Shown here piece by piece: positions 1-5,030 of a stretch of 5,030 nt of DNA. This stretch comes from Oscillospiraceae bacterium (GTDB taxonomy: Bacteria > Bacillota > Clostridia > Oscillospirales > Ruminococcaceae): NCBI GenBank assembly GCA_017472375.1, contig JAFUQL010000067.1, positions 1-5,030 of the forward strand. Direction: 5' to 3'. Under the pieces are notes generated by a model. It saw only the letters and a list, made by a program, of their open reading frames with translations. It searched no databases and had not been told where the DNA came from. Each line of letters begins with the position of its first letter. The stretch's first letter is position 1. The translations under genes were made by a program, and so were the position numbers.

Positions 1-192
1 CTTGCGGAGCTGCTGATTGGCCGCGCGCCGGGCATAAAAATCATGCTGCACCACCTGCAGCCAGTACAGCCGCCCCGCCAGCACACCGAAGCACACCACC
101 GCCATGCCCGCCCCCAGCAGGCGGGTGCGCAGCCGCATCCCCTGGGTCTGCACCGCCTGCTCGGTACGGCGCATCACGATCCGGTGTTTCAT
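1..192 (-). CDS. Class B penicillin-binding protein (PBP2/FtsI/SpoVD-like), N-terminus, partial
   Basis: The first 64 residues are present; the rest lies beyond the left edge. Read on the minus strand, the protein starts MKHRIVMRRTEQ, has a short basic cytoplasmic tail, then one hydrophobic segment (about residues 25-42), then GRLYWLQVVQHDFYARRA (about 40-57). A single N-terminal anchor followed by a G-R-L-x-x-L-Q-V-V-x-x-x-x-Y-x-x-x-A run is characteristic of class B penicillin-binding proteins: membrane-anchored transpeptidases that cross-link peptidoglycan at division, elongation or sporulation. The start ATG (190-192) has a GGGAGGG ribosome binding site just upstream. The catalytic domain with the SxxK, SxN and KTG motifs is not in view, so the subtype (FtsI, SpoVD or PBP2) cannot be decided. 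It is preceded by a terminator-like hairpin, so it seems to be transcribed apart from the nucleotidase-like gene upstream. The family call is fairly sure, resting on the anchor region alone. Confidence 0.72.
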   Translation of the reverse strand, partial: MKHRIVMRRTEQAVQTQGMRLRTRLLGAGMAVVCFGVLAGRLYWLQVVQHDFYARRAANQQLRK

Positions 193-220
193 TTTGCATC
201 CCTCCCCGGCCACAGGGCAC

Positions 221-268
221 AAAAAACGCCGCCCCACGGCTTTTATCAAAGCCTATGAAGCGGCGGCG
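221..268 (-). terminator. Intrinsic terminator-like hairpin on the minus strand, upstream of the PBP start
   Basis: A 7-bp GC stem (227-233 with 262-268) encloses an inner 6-bp stem (238-243 with 248-253, loop 244-247). On the minus strand it is followed directly by a run of six T (226-221). This is the form of a rho-independent terminator for the nucleotidase-like gene whose stop is at 391. The T-run ends only 28 bases before the PBP start codon, so it could also act within that gene's leader. Confidence 0.7.
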
Positions 269-302
269 GAGTCTTATTCGTGAATCGCAGTTTTCCTTTT
301 GT

Positions 303-318
303 GTTTGTTACGACAAAC
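303..318. repeat. Short perfect inverted repeat, 6-bp arms
   Basis: GTTTGT and ACAAAC flank a 4-base spacer (309-312). It lies in the gap between the nucleotidase-like gene and the PBP gene. It could be a small hairpin in the RNA or a binding site for a dimeric regulator. No T-run follows on either strand, so it is not a terminator. Chance is not excluded at this length. Confidence 0.4.
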
Positions 319-342
319 CCCAATTTACCGCACCATTTCTAC

Positions 343-357
343 CGGAAACCCTTTCCG
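343..357. repeat. Short perfect inverted repeat, 6-bp arms
   Basis: CGGAAA and TTTCCG flank a 3-base spacer (349-351), 24 bases from the inverted repeat at 303-318. Its right end overlaps another small palindrome, CCGAATCGG (355-363). It lies just downstream of the nucleotidase-like stop codon on that gene's transcript. Function unknown. Confidence 0.35.
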
Positions 358-390
358 AATCGGGCCATTCGCAAAATCCTGTGCCATTGG

Positions 391-1857
391 TCAGGGTTCC
401 ACGGTCAGGCGGTCGGTGGGCGGCGCAGCAAAGCGGGGCTTCGCGGCCAATTCCTCCTCCAGCACGTCCACGCAGGAGGTGCTCACCAGCCGGGGAGTTC
501 CCTGTCCCTCCGGCACCTCCATGCCGAAGGCCTTGCGGAAATTGTCGAAGTGGTACCGCTGCAGGCCCACACTCAGGCAGGCGTCCTCACGCAGGGGTTC
601 GCCCCGCCAGTCCAGCCGTGTGAAGCACTGCCGGCTGCGGCTCCAGCAGGCCTGCAGCCCCTCGCTGAGCTGGTAAAACTCGGTGTGTGCCCCCACTGCA
701 AAGGCTTCTTCCCGCAGCATATAGGCCAGCATCTGCCGCAGCTGCGCCCCGGTCACATACACGCGGGTCACCGTCTCGTCAAAGGGCACGGTGGATTTCA
801 GGTCGGCCAGGGTCACGATGGGCCCCAGCGCAGGGGTGCGCACGCTGCCCGAAGCCAGCAGCATCACGTCCAGCCCCAGCGCCCCGGCCAGCAGGTCGGC
901 AAACAGGCCGCCCAGTTCGGTCTGGCGGTTGCGGGCGGGGTGGGTCAGGGCGTGGTCGAAGCGGGTCAGCACCCGGCCATATTTCGCATCGGTGTGGGAT
1001 TTGTAGTGCAAGATCAGCTCCTCCAGAGCCGGGTCGCGGGGGCAGTGGCTGCTGTCGATGGGCACACACTGCCACGTCCAGCCGGCCACCGTGTTGGTCC
1101 GCACGTCCACGGTCAGGTCAAAGCGGCCGATCTGGTCGGTGCCGCAGCCCGCCTGCACGATGAGCACCCCGTTCACACAGGCGGGCTCAGCCGGCAGGGT
1201 GTGGGAGTGCCCGCCAATGATCACGTCCACCCCCCAGGCCGGGTCAAGACGGGCGGCCAGCCGCTTGTCCTCCTCAAAGCCGATGTGGGTGAGCAGCACG
1301 GTCAGGTCGATGCGGCGGTTACGGTACAGGTTGCAGATGCGCCCCACCTCGGCGGCGGGGTCATGCAGGTCCACCAGTTCCCCGATGTGTTCCTCCTGCC
1401 GGGCCTTCGCCAGCGTTTCGGCGGTGACCACCCCGATGAACAGCACCCGCATCCCGCCCACCTCCAGCACAATGTGGCTGTCAAACAGGCGCGTTCCGGT
1501 GGGTTTTGCGTAGAGGTTGGCGTTCACGATGGGGAATTTGGCGCACTTTTCCAGAAACAGCAGGTGCCCCACCCCGTAGTCCACCTCGTGGTTGCCGATG
1601 GTGGTCACGTCCGGGGCCAGCAGGTTCATGATCTGGATGGTGGACAGCCCCCGGTACTCCCGGTCGATGATGGAGCCCTGCAGCATATCCCCCGCAATGG
1701 CATACAGCACGTTGGGCTCGGTGTCCCGCACCCGGTTCACATAGCCGGACAGCATGGACACGCCGCCCAGCAGCCGGTCGTCCAGCTGCTCGGCCAGAAA
1801 GTCGCCGTGCAGATCGTTGGAGTGCAGCAGGGTCAGGCTGCGCAATCGGTCGCTCAT
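391..1857 (-). CDS. Bifunctional metallophosphatase/5'-nucleotidase-like protein (UshA/CpdB superfamily)
   Basis: The product is 488 residues. The N-terminal calcineurin-like phosphoesterase domain (about 8-220) carries all the expected dimetal ligands: D15 and H17 in SNDLHGD, D57 in AGDMLQGS, N89 and H90 in GNHE, H191 in LLTHIG, and H217/H219 in GGHSH. The C-terminal part (about 290-470) follows the 5_nucleotid_C fold, with GLFADLLAGALGLDV (317-331), VPFDETV and TGAQLRQML. Family members remove phosphate from nucleotides, 2',3'-cyclic nucleotides or related substrates. Two things are odd. There is no signal peptide, so a cytoplasmic location is likely, unlike periplasmic UshA. The usual NGG-I-R segment of the C domain reads ASGSVR (335-340), and the usual late GGDG stretch is not recognisable, so the substrate may differ. 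The ATG at 1857 is preferred because GGGAGGTGA lies 7 bases upstream; the frame stays open to 1974 but without a comparable site. It is probably monocistronic: promoter at 1945-1974, terminator at 221-268. Confidence 0.9.
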   Translation of the reverse strand: MSDRLRSLTLLHSNDLHGDFLAEQLDDRLLGGVSMLSGYVNRVRDTEPNVLYAIAGDMLQGSIIDREYRGLSTIQIMNLLAPDVTTIGNHEVDYGVGHLLFLEKCAKFPIVNANLYAKPTGTRLFDSHIVLEVGGMRVLFIGVVTAETLAKARQEEHIGELVDLHDPAAEVGRICNLYRNRRIDLTVLLTHIGFEEDKRLAARLDPAWGVDVIIGGHSHTLPAEPACVNGVLIVQAGCGTDQIGRFDLTVDVRTNTVAGWTWQCVPIDSSHCPRDPALEELILHYKSHTDAKYGRVLTRFDHALTHPARNRQTELGGLFADLLAGALGLDVMLLASGSVRTPALGPIVTLADLKSTVPFDETVTRVYVTGAQLRQMLAYMLREEAFAVGAHTEFYQLSEGLQACWSRSRQCFTRLDWRGEPLREDACLSVGLQRYHFDNFRKAFGMEVPEGQGTPRLVSTSCVDVLEEELAAKPRFAAPPTDRLTVEP

Positions 1858-1944
1858 AGGGTCACCTCCCGGTGTCGGCGGTCTGGTTCTCGGATAAGGT
1901 CGGACGCCCGCGTGCAACAGGGCGGCGGGTGTTCCTCTGATACC

Positions 1945-1974
1945 ATTAAACACGCAAACCGCCCATCCCGTCAA
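1945..1974 (-). promoter_or_regulatory. Sigma-A-like promoter for the metallophosphatase gene
   Basis: On the minus strand the -35 box is TTGACG (1974-1969), followed by an 18-base spacer and a -10 box TTTAAT (1950-1945); each is one base from consensus. Transcription would begin near 1938, leaving a leader of about 80 bases before the start at 1857. Confidence 0.6.
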
Positions 1975-1994
1975 GGGTGTACCAGCCCCGCCTC

Positions 1995-2023
1995 TTTACG
2001 CCGCGCACCGGGCGCGCTATAAT
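1995..2023 (+). promoter_or_regulatory. Sigma-A-like promoter for the EamA/permease operon
   Basis: The -10 box TATAAT (2018-2023) is a perfect consensus. The -35 box TTTACG (1995-2000) matches 4 of 6, with an ideal 17-base spacer. The expected start is near 2030, about 40 bases before the ATG at 2071. Its -35 box lies 20 bases from that of the opposing promoter (1945-1974), so one regulator bound between them could affect both. Confidence 0.75.
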
Positions 2024-2070
2024 GGTGTGTACGCAAAAAACGACACGCTCTGCCAGGAAAGGAGCCCGCC

Positions 2071-2484
2071 ATGTGGTTCGTCTTTGCACTTCTGTCCGCC
2101 GTGTTCGCCGCGCTCACCTCGGTCCTCGCCAAGCTGGGTCTGGACGGGGTGAACTCCCACCTGGCCACCGCCCTGCGCACGGTGGTGGTGCTGGCCTTCG
2201 CATGGGGCATGGTGTTCCTCACCGGGGCACAGGGCGGCATCGGCAGCATCAGCCGCAAGAGCTGGCTGTTCCTCATCCTGTCCGGGCTTGCCACCGGCGC
2301 AAGCTGGTTGTGCTATTACCGGGCGCTGCAGATGGGCACCGTGAGCCATGTGGCGGCGGTGGACAAGCTGAGCGTCCTCATCACCATGGTGCTGGCCTTC
2401 GTATTCCTGCGGGAGAGCTTCACCGCAAAGTCTCTGGTGGGCTGTGCGCTCATCGGGGTGGGCACCCTGCTGATGGTGCTGTGA
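2071..2484 (+). CDS. Half-size EamA/DMT-family transporter
   Basis: The product is 137 residues and almost wholly hydrophobic, with about five membrane segments near 2-23, 31-52, 63-83, 92-113 and 119-137. It matches a single EamA repeat of the drug/metabolite transporter superfamily: an N-terminal SAVFAALTSVLAKLG segment, WLCYYRALQMG (79-89), the VDKLSVLITMVLAFVFLRE region (97-115), and a closing G-x-x-L-I-G-x-G-T-L segment. Most DMT carriers have about 300 residues with two such repeats. Single-repeat members of about 140 residues are a known class and must pair, as homodimers or with a partner, to form a carrier. The substrate cannot be read from the sequence. AAAGGAG sits 6 bases before the ATG. 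The gene is first in a likely two-gene operon, with the permease 35 bases downstream. Confidence 0.88.
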   Translation: MWFVFALLSAVFAALTSVLAKLGLDGVNSHLATALRTVVVLAFAWGMVFLTGAQGGIGSISRKSWLFLILSGLATGASWLCYYRALQMGTVSHVAAVDKLSVLITMVLAFVFLRESFTAKSLVGCALIGVGTLLMVL

Positions 2485-2505
2485 CCCTATTTTTCTGTAT
2501 GGAAC

Positions 2506-2511
2506 GGGAGG
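2506..2511 (+). promoter_or_regulatory. Ribosome binding site that sets a TTG start
   Basis: GGGAGG lies 8 bases before the TTG at 2520. The in-frame ATG at 2499-2501 is upstream of this site and has only pyrimidine/T-rich sequence before it, with no Shine-Dalgarno match. The site therefore supports TTG as the permease start. Confidence 0.65.
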
Positions 2512-2519
2512 TTCCCATT

Positions 2520-3641
2520 TTGAACGAGAAGAAATCCTTTGCCCTCTGGGCATTTTTCAAAAAAGAACCGGTTTTGGTCATCTCCGCGCTCTGCGCCCTG
2601 CTCTCCATGCTGCTGGTGCCGCCCTCTGCGGCCTATTTGGACTACATCGACTGGAAGGTGCTTGCCCTGCTGTTCTGCCTGATGTCGGTGGTGGCGGGCG
2701 TACAGGAGTGCGGCTTGTTCGACCGGCTGGGCCAGCAGCTACTGAGCCGCTGCACCGGGATGCGCCTTCTGCGGCTGGTGCTGGTGCTGCTGCCCTTCTT
2801 CACCAGTATGCTCATCACCAACGACGTGGCTCTCATCACCTTCGTGCCCTTTGCTATCTCGGTGCTGGGGCTGGTGGGGCGGCTGGACGAGTGCATCTTC
2901 GTGGTGGTGCTGCAGACGGTGGCCGCCAATCTGGGCAGCATGGCCACCCCGGTGGGCAACCCCCAGAGCCTGTTCCTGTACAATTATTATGGGCTGACTG
3001 CCGGCCGTTTCTTTTGGTGGATGCTGCCGTTGGCGGGGCTGAGCCTTGTGGGGCTTGCCGCCGCTGCGCTGGCCGGCAAGGACCGTCCCATTTCGGTGCG
3101 GTTTGAGCAGACCGCCGCCCTGAAGAACGCCCGCCTGCTGGGGCTGTTCGCGGTGCTGTTCGTGGTGTGTATGCTGTGCGTGCTGCACGTCGTGGACTAC
3201 CGGCTGATGCTGGCGGTGGTGCTGGCGGCACTGCTGGTGTTCGACCGCCCGCTGATCGCCAAGGTGGACTACAGCCTGCTGCTGACCTTTGTGTGCTTCT
3301 TTGTGTTCTCGGGCAACCTGGGCGGCATGGAGGCGGTGCGCAGCCTGCTCACCGACCTGCTGGAGCGCAGCACCCTGTTCACCTCCATCCTCGCCAGCCA
3401 GGTGGTGAGCAACGTGCCGGCGGCAGTGCTGCTGGCGGGCTTCACCTCCGATGCCCGGGGGATGCTGATGGGCACCAATGTGGGCGGTCTGGGCACCATC
3501 ATCGCCTCGCTGGCCAGCCTGATCTCCTTCAAGTATTACCTGCGCAGCCCGGGCGCCAACGCCGGGCGGTACATGGCGGTGTTCACCGCCGTGAACCTCA
3601 TCGGGCTCGCCGCGCTAACGGCGGCCGCCTGCCTGCTGTGA
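2520..3641 (+). CDS. SLC13/ArsB-type ion permease (YbiR-like)
   Basis: The product is 373 residues from the TTG start (380 from the alternative ATG at 2499). It is a polytopic membrane protein of about ten hydrophobic segments, after a short charged N-terminus with KKSF and FFKKEP. It shows the two inverted-repeat signatures of the ion-transporter superfamily (ArsB/NhaD/CitM/SLC13): FFTSMLITNDVALITFVP (93-110) with ATPVGNPQS (142-150) in the first half, and SQVVSNVPAAVLL (293-305) with TNVGGLGTIIASLASL (319-334) in the second. Length and these motifs resemble E. coli YbiR, from memory, a transporter of unknown substrate. Relatives move anions such as dicarboxylates, sulfate or arsenite, or exchange Na+ and H+. 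No ars genes are nearby, so arsenite export is not supported. It is probably co-transcribed with the EamA gene and ends at the terminator at 3656-3691. Confidence 0.87.
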   Translation: MNEKKSFALWAFFKKEPVLVISALCALLSMLLVPPSAAYLDYIDWKVLALLFCLMSVVAGVQECGLFDRLGQQLLSRCTGMRLLRLVLVLLPFFTSMLITNDVALITFVPFAISVLGLVGRLDECIFVVVLQTVAANLGSMATPVGNPQSLFLYNYYGLTAGRFFWWMLPLAGLSLVGLAAAALAGKDRPISVRFEQTAALKNARLLGLFAVLFVVCMLCVLHVVDYRLMLAVVLAALLVFDRPLIAKVDYSLLLTFVCFFVFSGNLGGMEAVRSLLTDLLERSTLFTSILASQVVSNVPAAVLLAGFTSDARGMLMGTNVGGLGTIIASLASLISFKYYLRSPGANAGRYMAVFTAVNLIGLAALTAAACLL

Positions 3642-3655
3642 CCCACAAAACGCGC

Positions 3656-3691
3656 AAAGCCGCGCCCCCTCTGCCGGGGCGCGGCTTTTTT
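3656..3691 (+). terminator. Strong intrinsic terminator of the transporter operon
   Basis: A 10-bp GC stem (3659-3668 with 3676-3685), 7-base loop and six T (3686-3691) begin 18 bases after the permease stop. Three A before the stem can pair with the first T. On the opposite strand the stem is followed by TTT and, after GCGCG, TTTT. It may therefore also weakly end transcription of the convergent AraC-type gene, whose stop is only a few bases away. Confidence 0.92.
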
Positions 3692-3696
3692 GCGGT

Positions 3697-4593
3697 TCAG
3701 GCTCCGCCGCCCTTGCGGTACTGCAGCGGTGTCATAGCAAAGCTGGCCTTGAACACCTCGATGAAATAGCTGGTGCTGCAGAACCCCACCTCGTAGGCGA
3801 TGCGGCTCACCGGCAGGTCGGTCTCCCGCAGCAGGGTGCGCCCCCGCGCCAGCCGATAGTTTTTAAGGTAGGTGAAGATGGTCTCCCCGGTCACCCGCTT
3901 GAACATCCGGCAGCATTCCGCCGCACTGAAGGACACCGACCGGGCGATGTCCTCCACCGTCAGCCGCTCGGCATAGTGCTGGCCGATGTAGGTCAGCATC
4001 CCCTGCACCGCCGCGTTGCTCTCGTAGCGGGTGCGGGGGCGGCCCGCCTGCGCAGGGCGGTTGCGCAGCAGGGTCAGCCACATCCGGTTCAGCAGCGCAC
4101 AGGTCTCCAGCTCATATCCGAAGTCGTTCTCCTCGCTCAGCTCATAGATGGTGCGCACCCCCTCCAGCACCTGCGCCTGCCACGGTACCTCGGGGCGCAG
4201 CACCAGATCCGCCAGCGCCGGATCCCGCAGGTAGGGCTGCAGATACTTCTCCTCCATGGCGCTGCCCGCGAACCCCGCCAGCAGCCTGGGGGCCGCATCG
4301 AGACAGATATAGGCGCTGTCCGGGTCACCCTCCGGGCGAGTCATGTGCAGGTAGCCGCTGTTGATGAAGATCCCTTCGCCCTCCCGCAGCAAGTATTGCT
4401 TCTCGTTGACGAAAATGCGCACCGCGCCCCGCGTCACCCGGCAGAACTGCATCTCCTCGTGCCAGTGCCAGTTGATGTAGCCCAGCACATTGCCGCTCAT
4501 CACCGAATGGTACACCGCCAGCGGGAAGCCCGGCGCGCCGTGGAGGGTGGTCTCCATGCGGTTTTGGTCAATGGGGATGCTGCGAAGCTGCAT
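3697..4593 (-). CDS. AraC-family transcriptional regulator with N-terminal cupin
   Basis: The product is 298 residues, the usual size for the family. The N-terminal part (about 25-110) reads as an AraC-type cupin sensor, with INWHWHEEMQF (40-50), G-A-V-R-I-F-V-N-E-K, and REGEGIFINSGYLHM (70-84). The C-terminal 100 residues hold the two helix-turn-helix motifs: LTVEDIARSVSFSAAECCR (211-229), and PVSRIAYEVGF...SYFIEVFK leading into F-x-x-x-F-x-M-T-P-L-Q-Y-R (261-293), a very typical AraC signature. It should bind DNA as a dimer and respond to a small molecule, often a sugar or other carbon source; the ligand cannot be inferred. The ATG at 4593 follows GAGGTG at a 10-base spacing. A TTG six codons upstream (4611) is in frame but poorly placed for a ribosome site. 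It is divergent from the M20 amidohydrolase gene, its most likely target along with itself. Confidence 0.93.
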   Translation of the reverse strand: MQLRSIPIDQNRMETTLHGAPGFPLAVYHSVMSGNVLGYINWHWHEEMQFCRVTRGAVRIFVNEKQYLLREGEGIFINSGYLHMTRPEGDPDSAYICLDAAPRLLAGFAGSAMEEKYLQPYLRDPALADLVLRPEVPWQAQVLEGVRTIYELSEENDFGYELETCALLNRMWLTLLRNRPAQAGRPRTRYESNAAVQGMLTYIGQHYAERLTVEDIARSVSFSAAECCRMFKRVTGETIFTYLKNYRLARGRTLLRETDLPVSRIAYEVGFCSTSYFIEVFKASFAMTPLQYRKGGGA

Positions 4594-4636
4594 ATTTGCA
4601 CGACACCTCAATCCTGTTATATTTATACTCTTTATT

Positions 4637-4663
4637 TTTATATCTTAACTGCGCAAAAGTCAA
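4637..4663 (-). promoter_or_regulatory. Probable promoter of the AraC-type gene
   Basis: On the minus strand TTGACT (4663-4658) is a good -35 box. After 15 bases comes TATAAA (4642-4637); TAAAAA (4640-4635) would give a 17-base spacing. The -10 position is uncertain because the whole stretch is AT-rich. Confidence 0.5.
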
Positions 4664-4672
4664 TAAAATAAT
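4645..4672 (+). promoter_or_regulatory. Possible promoter of the M20 amidohydrolase gene
   Basis: TTAACT (4645-4650), a 16-base spacer and AATAAT (4667-4672) form a moderate sigma-A-like match. It overlaps the opposing promoter at 4637-4663, so the two could exclude each other or share a regulator. Other -10 registers in this AT-rich run are possible. Confidence 0.4.
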
Positions 4673-4720
4673 ATTCAAAGAGATCCCCCGCCCAAATCTG
4701 CAAAAAAGGAGGACCCCACT

Positions 4721-5030
4721 ATGGCCAACTCAATCCCCAACCGCGAAGATCTGTGTCAGGCCATTGAAGCGATGCAGCCCGCCATTCTGGAGCGGTATCA
4801 CGCCCTGCACCGGATCCCGGAGGTCGGTCTTTCCCTGCCCAAAACGGTGGCCTATGTCACCGCACAGCTTGATGCCCTGTCCATCCCCTACGAAGTCCTG
4901 CCCGAGAACAGCGGCATCGTGGCCGTGCTGGGCAGCGGCAGCGGCCCGGTCATCGGCATCCGGGCGGACATGGACGCGCTGGCCGTGAAGGAAGACAGCG
5001 GCCTGCCCTTCGCCGCCGAGGGCGACGCCA
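4721..5030 (+). CDS. M20-family amidohydrolase/peptidase (hippurate hydrolase/IAA-amino acid hydrolase-like), partial
   Basis: The first 103 residues are present; the gene runs off the right edge. The N-terminus shows the M20D pattern: RYHALHRIPEVGLSLPKT (25-42), where the family typically has H-x-x-P-E; then a strand/helix unit, and VIGIRADMDALAVKED (77-92), matching the conserved R-A-D-M-D-A-L segment. The H-A-C-G-H-D metal site expected shortly after this is just beyond the window. These cytoplasmic metallo-hydrolases remove acyl or aryl groups from N-acyl amino acids (hippurate, N-acetyl amino acids and similar); the substrate cannot be told from this part. AGGAGG (4707-4712) lies 8 bases before the ATG. 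The divergent AraC-type regulator suggests inducible expression. Confidence 0.9.
   Translation, partial: MANSIPNREDLCQAIEAMQPAILERYHALHRIPEVGLSLPKTVAYVTAQLDALSIPYEVLPENSGIVAVLGSGSGPVIGIRADMDALAVKEDSGLPFAAEGDA

Noticed and set aside
1858..1974. N-terminal extension of the metallophosphatase by 39 residues
   Set aside because: The extension would cover the predicted -10 box and most of the leader, shows no family similarity, and lacks the strong ribosome site seen before the ATG at 1857.
280..2022. A very long open frame on the plus strand (580 codons) antisense to the metallophosphatase gene
   Set aside because: It lies opposite a clear protein family member, has a low-complexity His/Gln/Gly/Val-rich translation, no domain pattern and no ribosome binding site. 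It is an effect of high GC content and codon bias.
1977..2498. Upstream extension of the permease frame through the EamA gene
   Set aside because: The translation is Arg/Gly/His-rich and unlike a membrane protein, and it overlaps the well-supported EamA gene in another frame.
2017..2553. Minus-strand open frame opposite the EamA gene
   Set aside because: The Gln/His/Glu-rich translation has no recognisable motif; it is the antisense shadow of a membrane protein gene.
3167..3769. Plus-strand open frame overlapping the end of the permease and the terminator
   Set aside because: The Gly/Ala/Arg-rich translation runs through a strong terminator and into the antisense of the AraC-type gene.
4594..4611. 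TTG start of the AraC-type regulator at 4611
   Set aside because: Possible AGGA purines are too close to the TTG, whereas the ATG at 4593 has GAGGTG at a workable distance.
3976..4671. Plus-strand open frame antisense to the AraC-type gene
   Set aside because: There is no family pattern or convincing ribosome site, and the opposite strand encodes an unmistakable AraC-family protein.
4596..4988. Plus-strand open frame overlapping the start of the M20 gene
   Set aside because: It is out of frame with the clear M20 motifs, and its start lies within the divergent promoter region.

Overview
The window is visibly GC-rich, with strong AGGAGG-type ribosome binding sites, sigma-A-like promoters and hairpin-plus-T-run terminators. 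Together with the gene families, this suggests a high-GC Firmicute, probably a gut clostridium of the Faecalibacterium/Gemmiger/Subdoligranulum kind. That assignment is inference from style; there is no rRNA or other marker gene here. It holds six protein genes, two of them cut by the window edges. I found no tRNA, rRNA, CRISPR array, insertion sequence or phage gene.

Layout. At the left edge (1-192, minus) is the N-terminus of a class B penicillin-binding protein. A 198-base gap with several hairpins separates it from a minus-strand metallophosphatase/5'-nucleotidase-like gene (391-1857); the strongest hairpin, at 221-268, reads as an intrinsic terminator. A 213-base divergent promoter region (1858-2070) follows, with one good promoter pointing each way. 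On the plus strand come two membrane transporters that look like one operon: a half-size EamA/DMT protein (2071-2484) and, 35 bases on, an SLC13/ArsB-type permease of the YbiR kind (2520-3641, TTG start). A strong terminator (3656-3691) ends this operon and sits between it and a convergent minus-strand AraC-family regulator with an N-terminal cupin (3697-4593). A second divergent promoter region (4594-4720), unusually AT-rich for this window, separates the regulator from an M20-family amidohydrolase/peptidase (4721 to the window end).

How they fit together. The AraC-type regulator and the M20 amidohydrolase are divergent with overlapping promoter elements, the usual arrangement of a local regulator and its target, though this is inferred from position only. 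The metallophosphatase and the transporter operon also share an intergenic region and could be co-regulated. The penicillin-binding protein seems to be a separate unit with a terminator-like hairpin in its leader. I see no convincing sign of a novel multi-gene system; the most notable points are that leader hairpin, the atypical C-terminal domain and missing signal peptide of the nucleotidase-like protein, and the AT-rich regulator/amidohydrolase control region.
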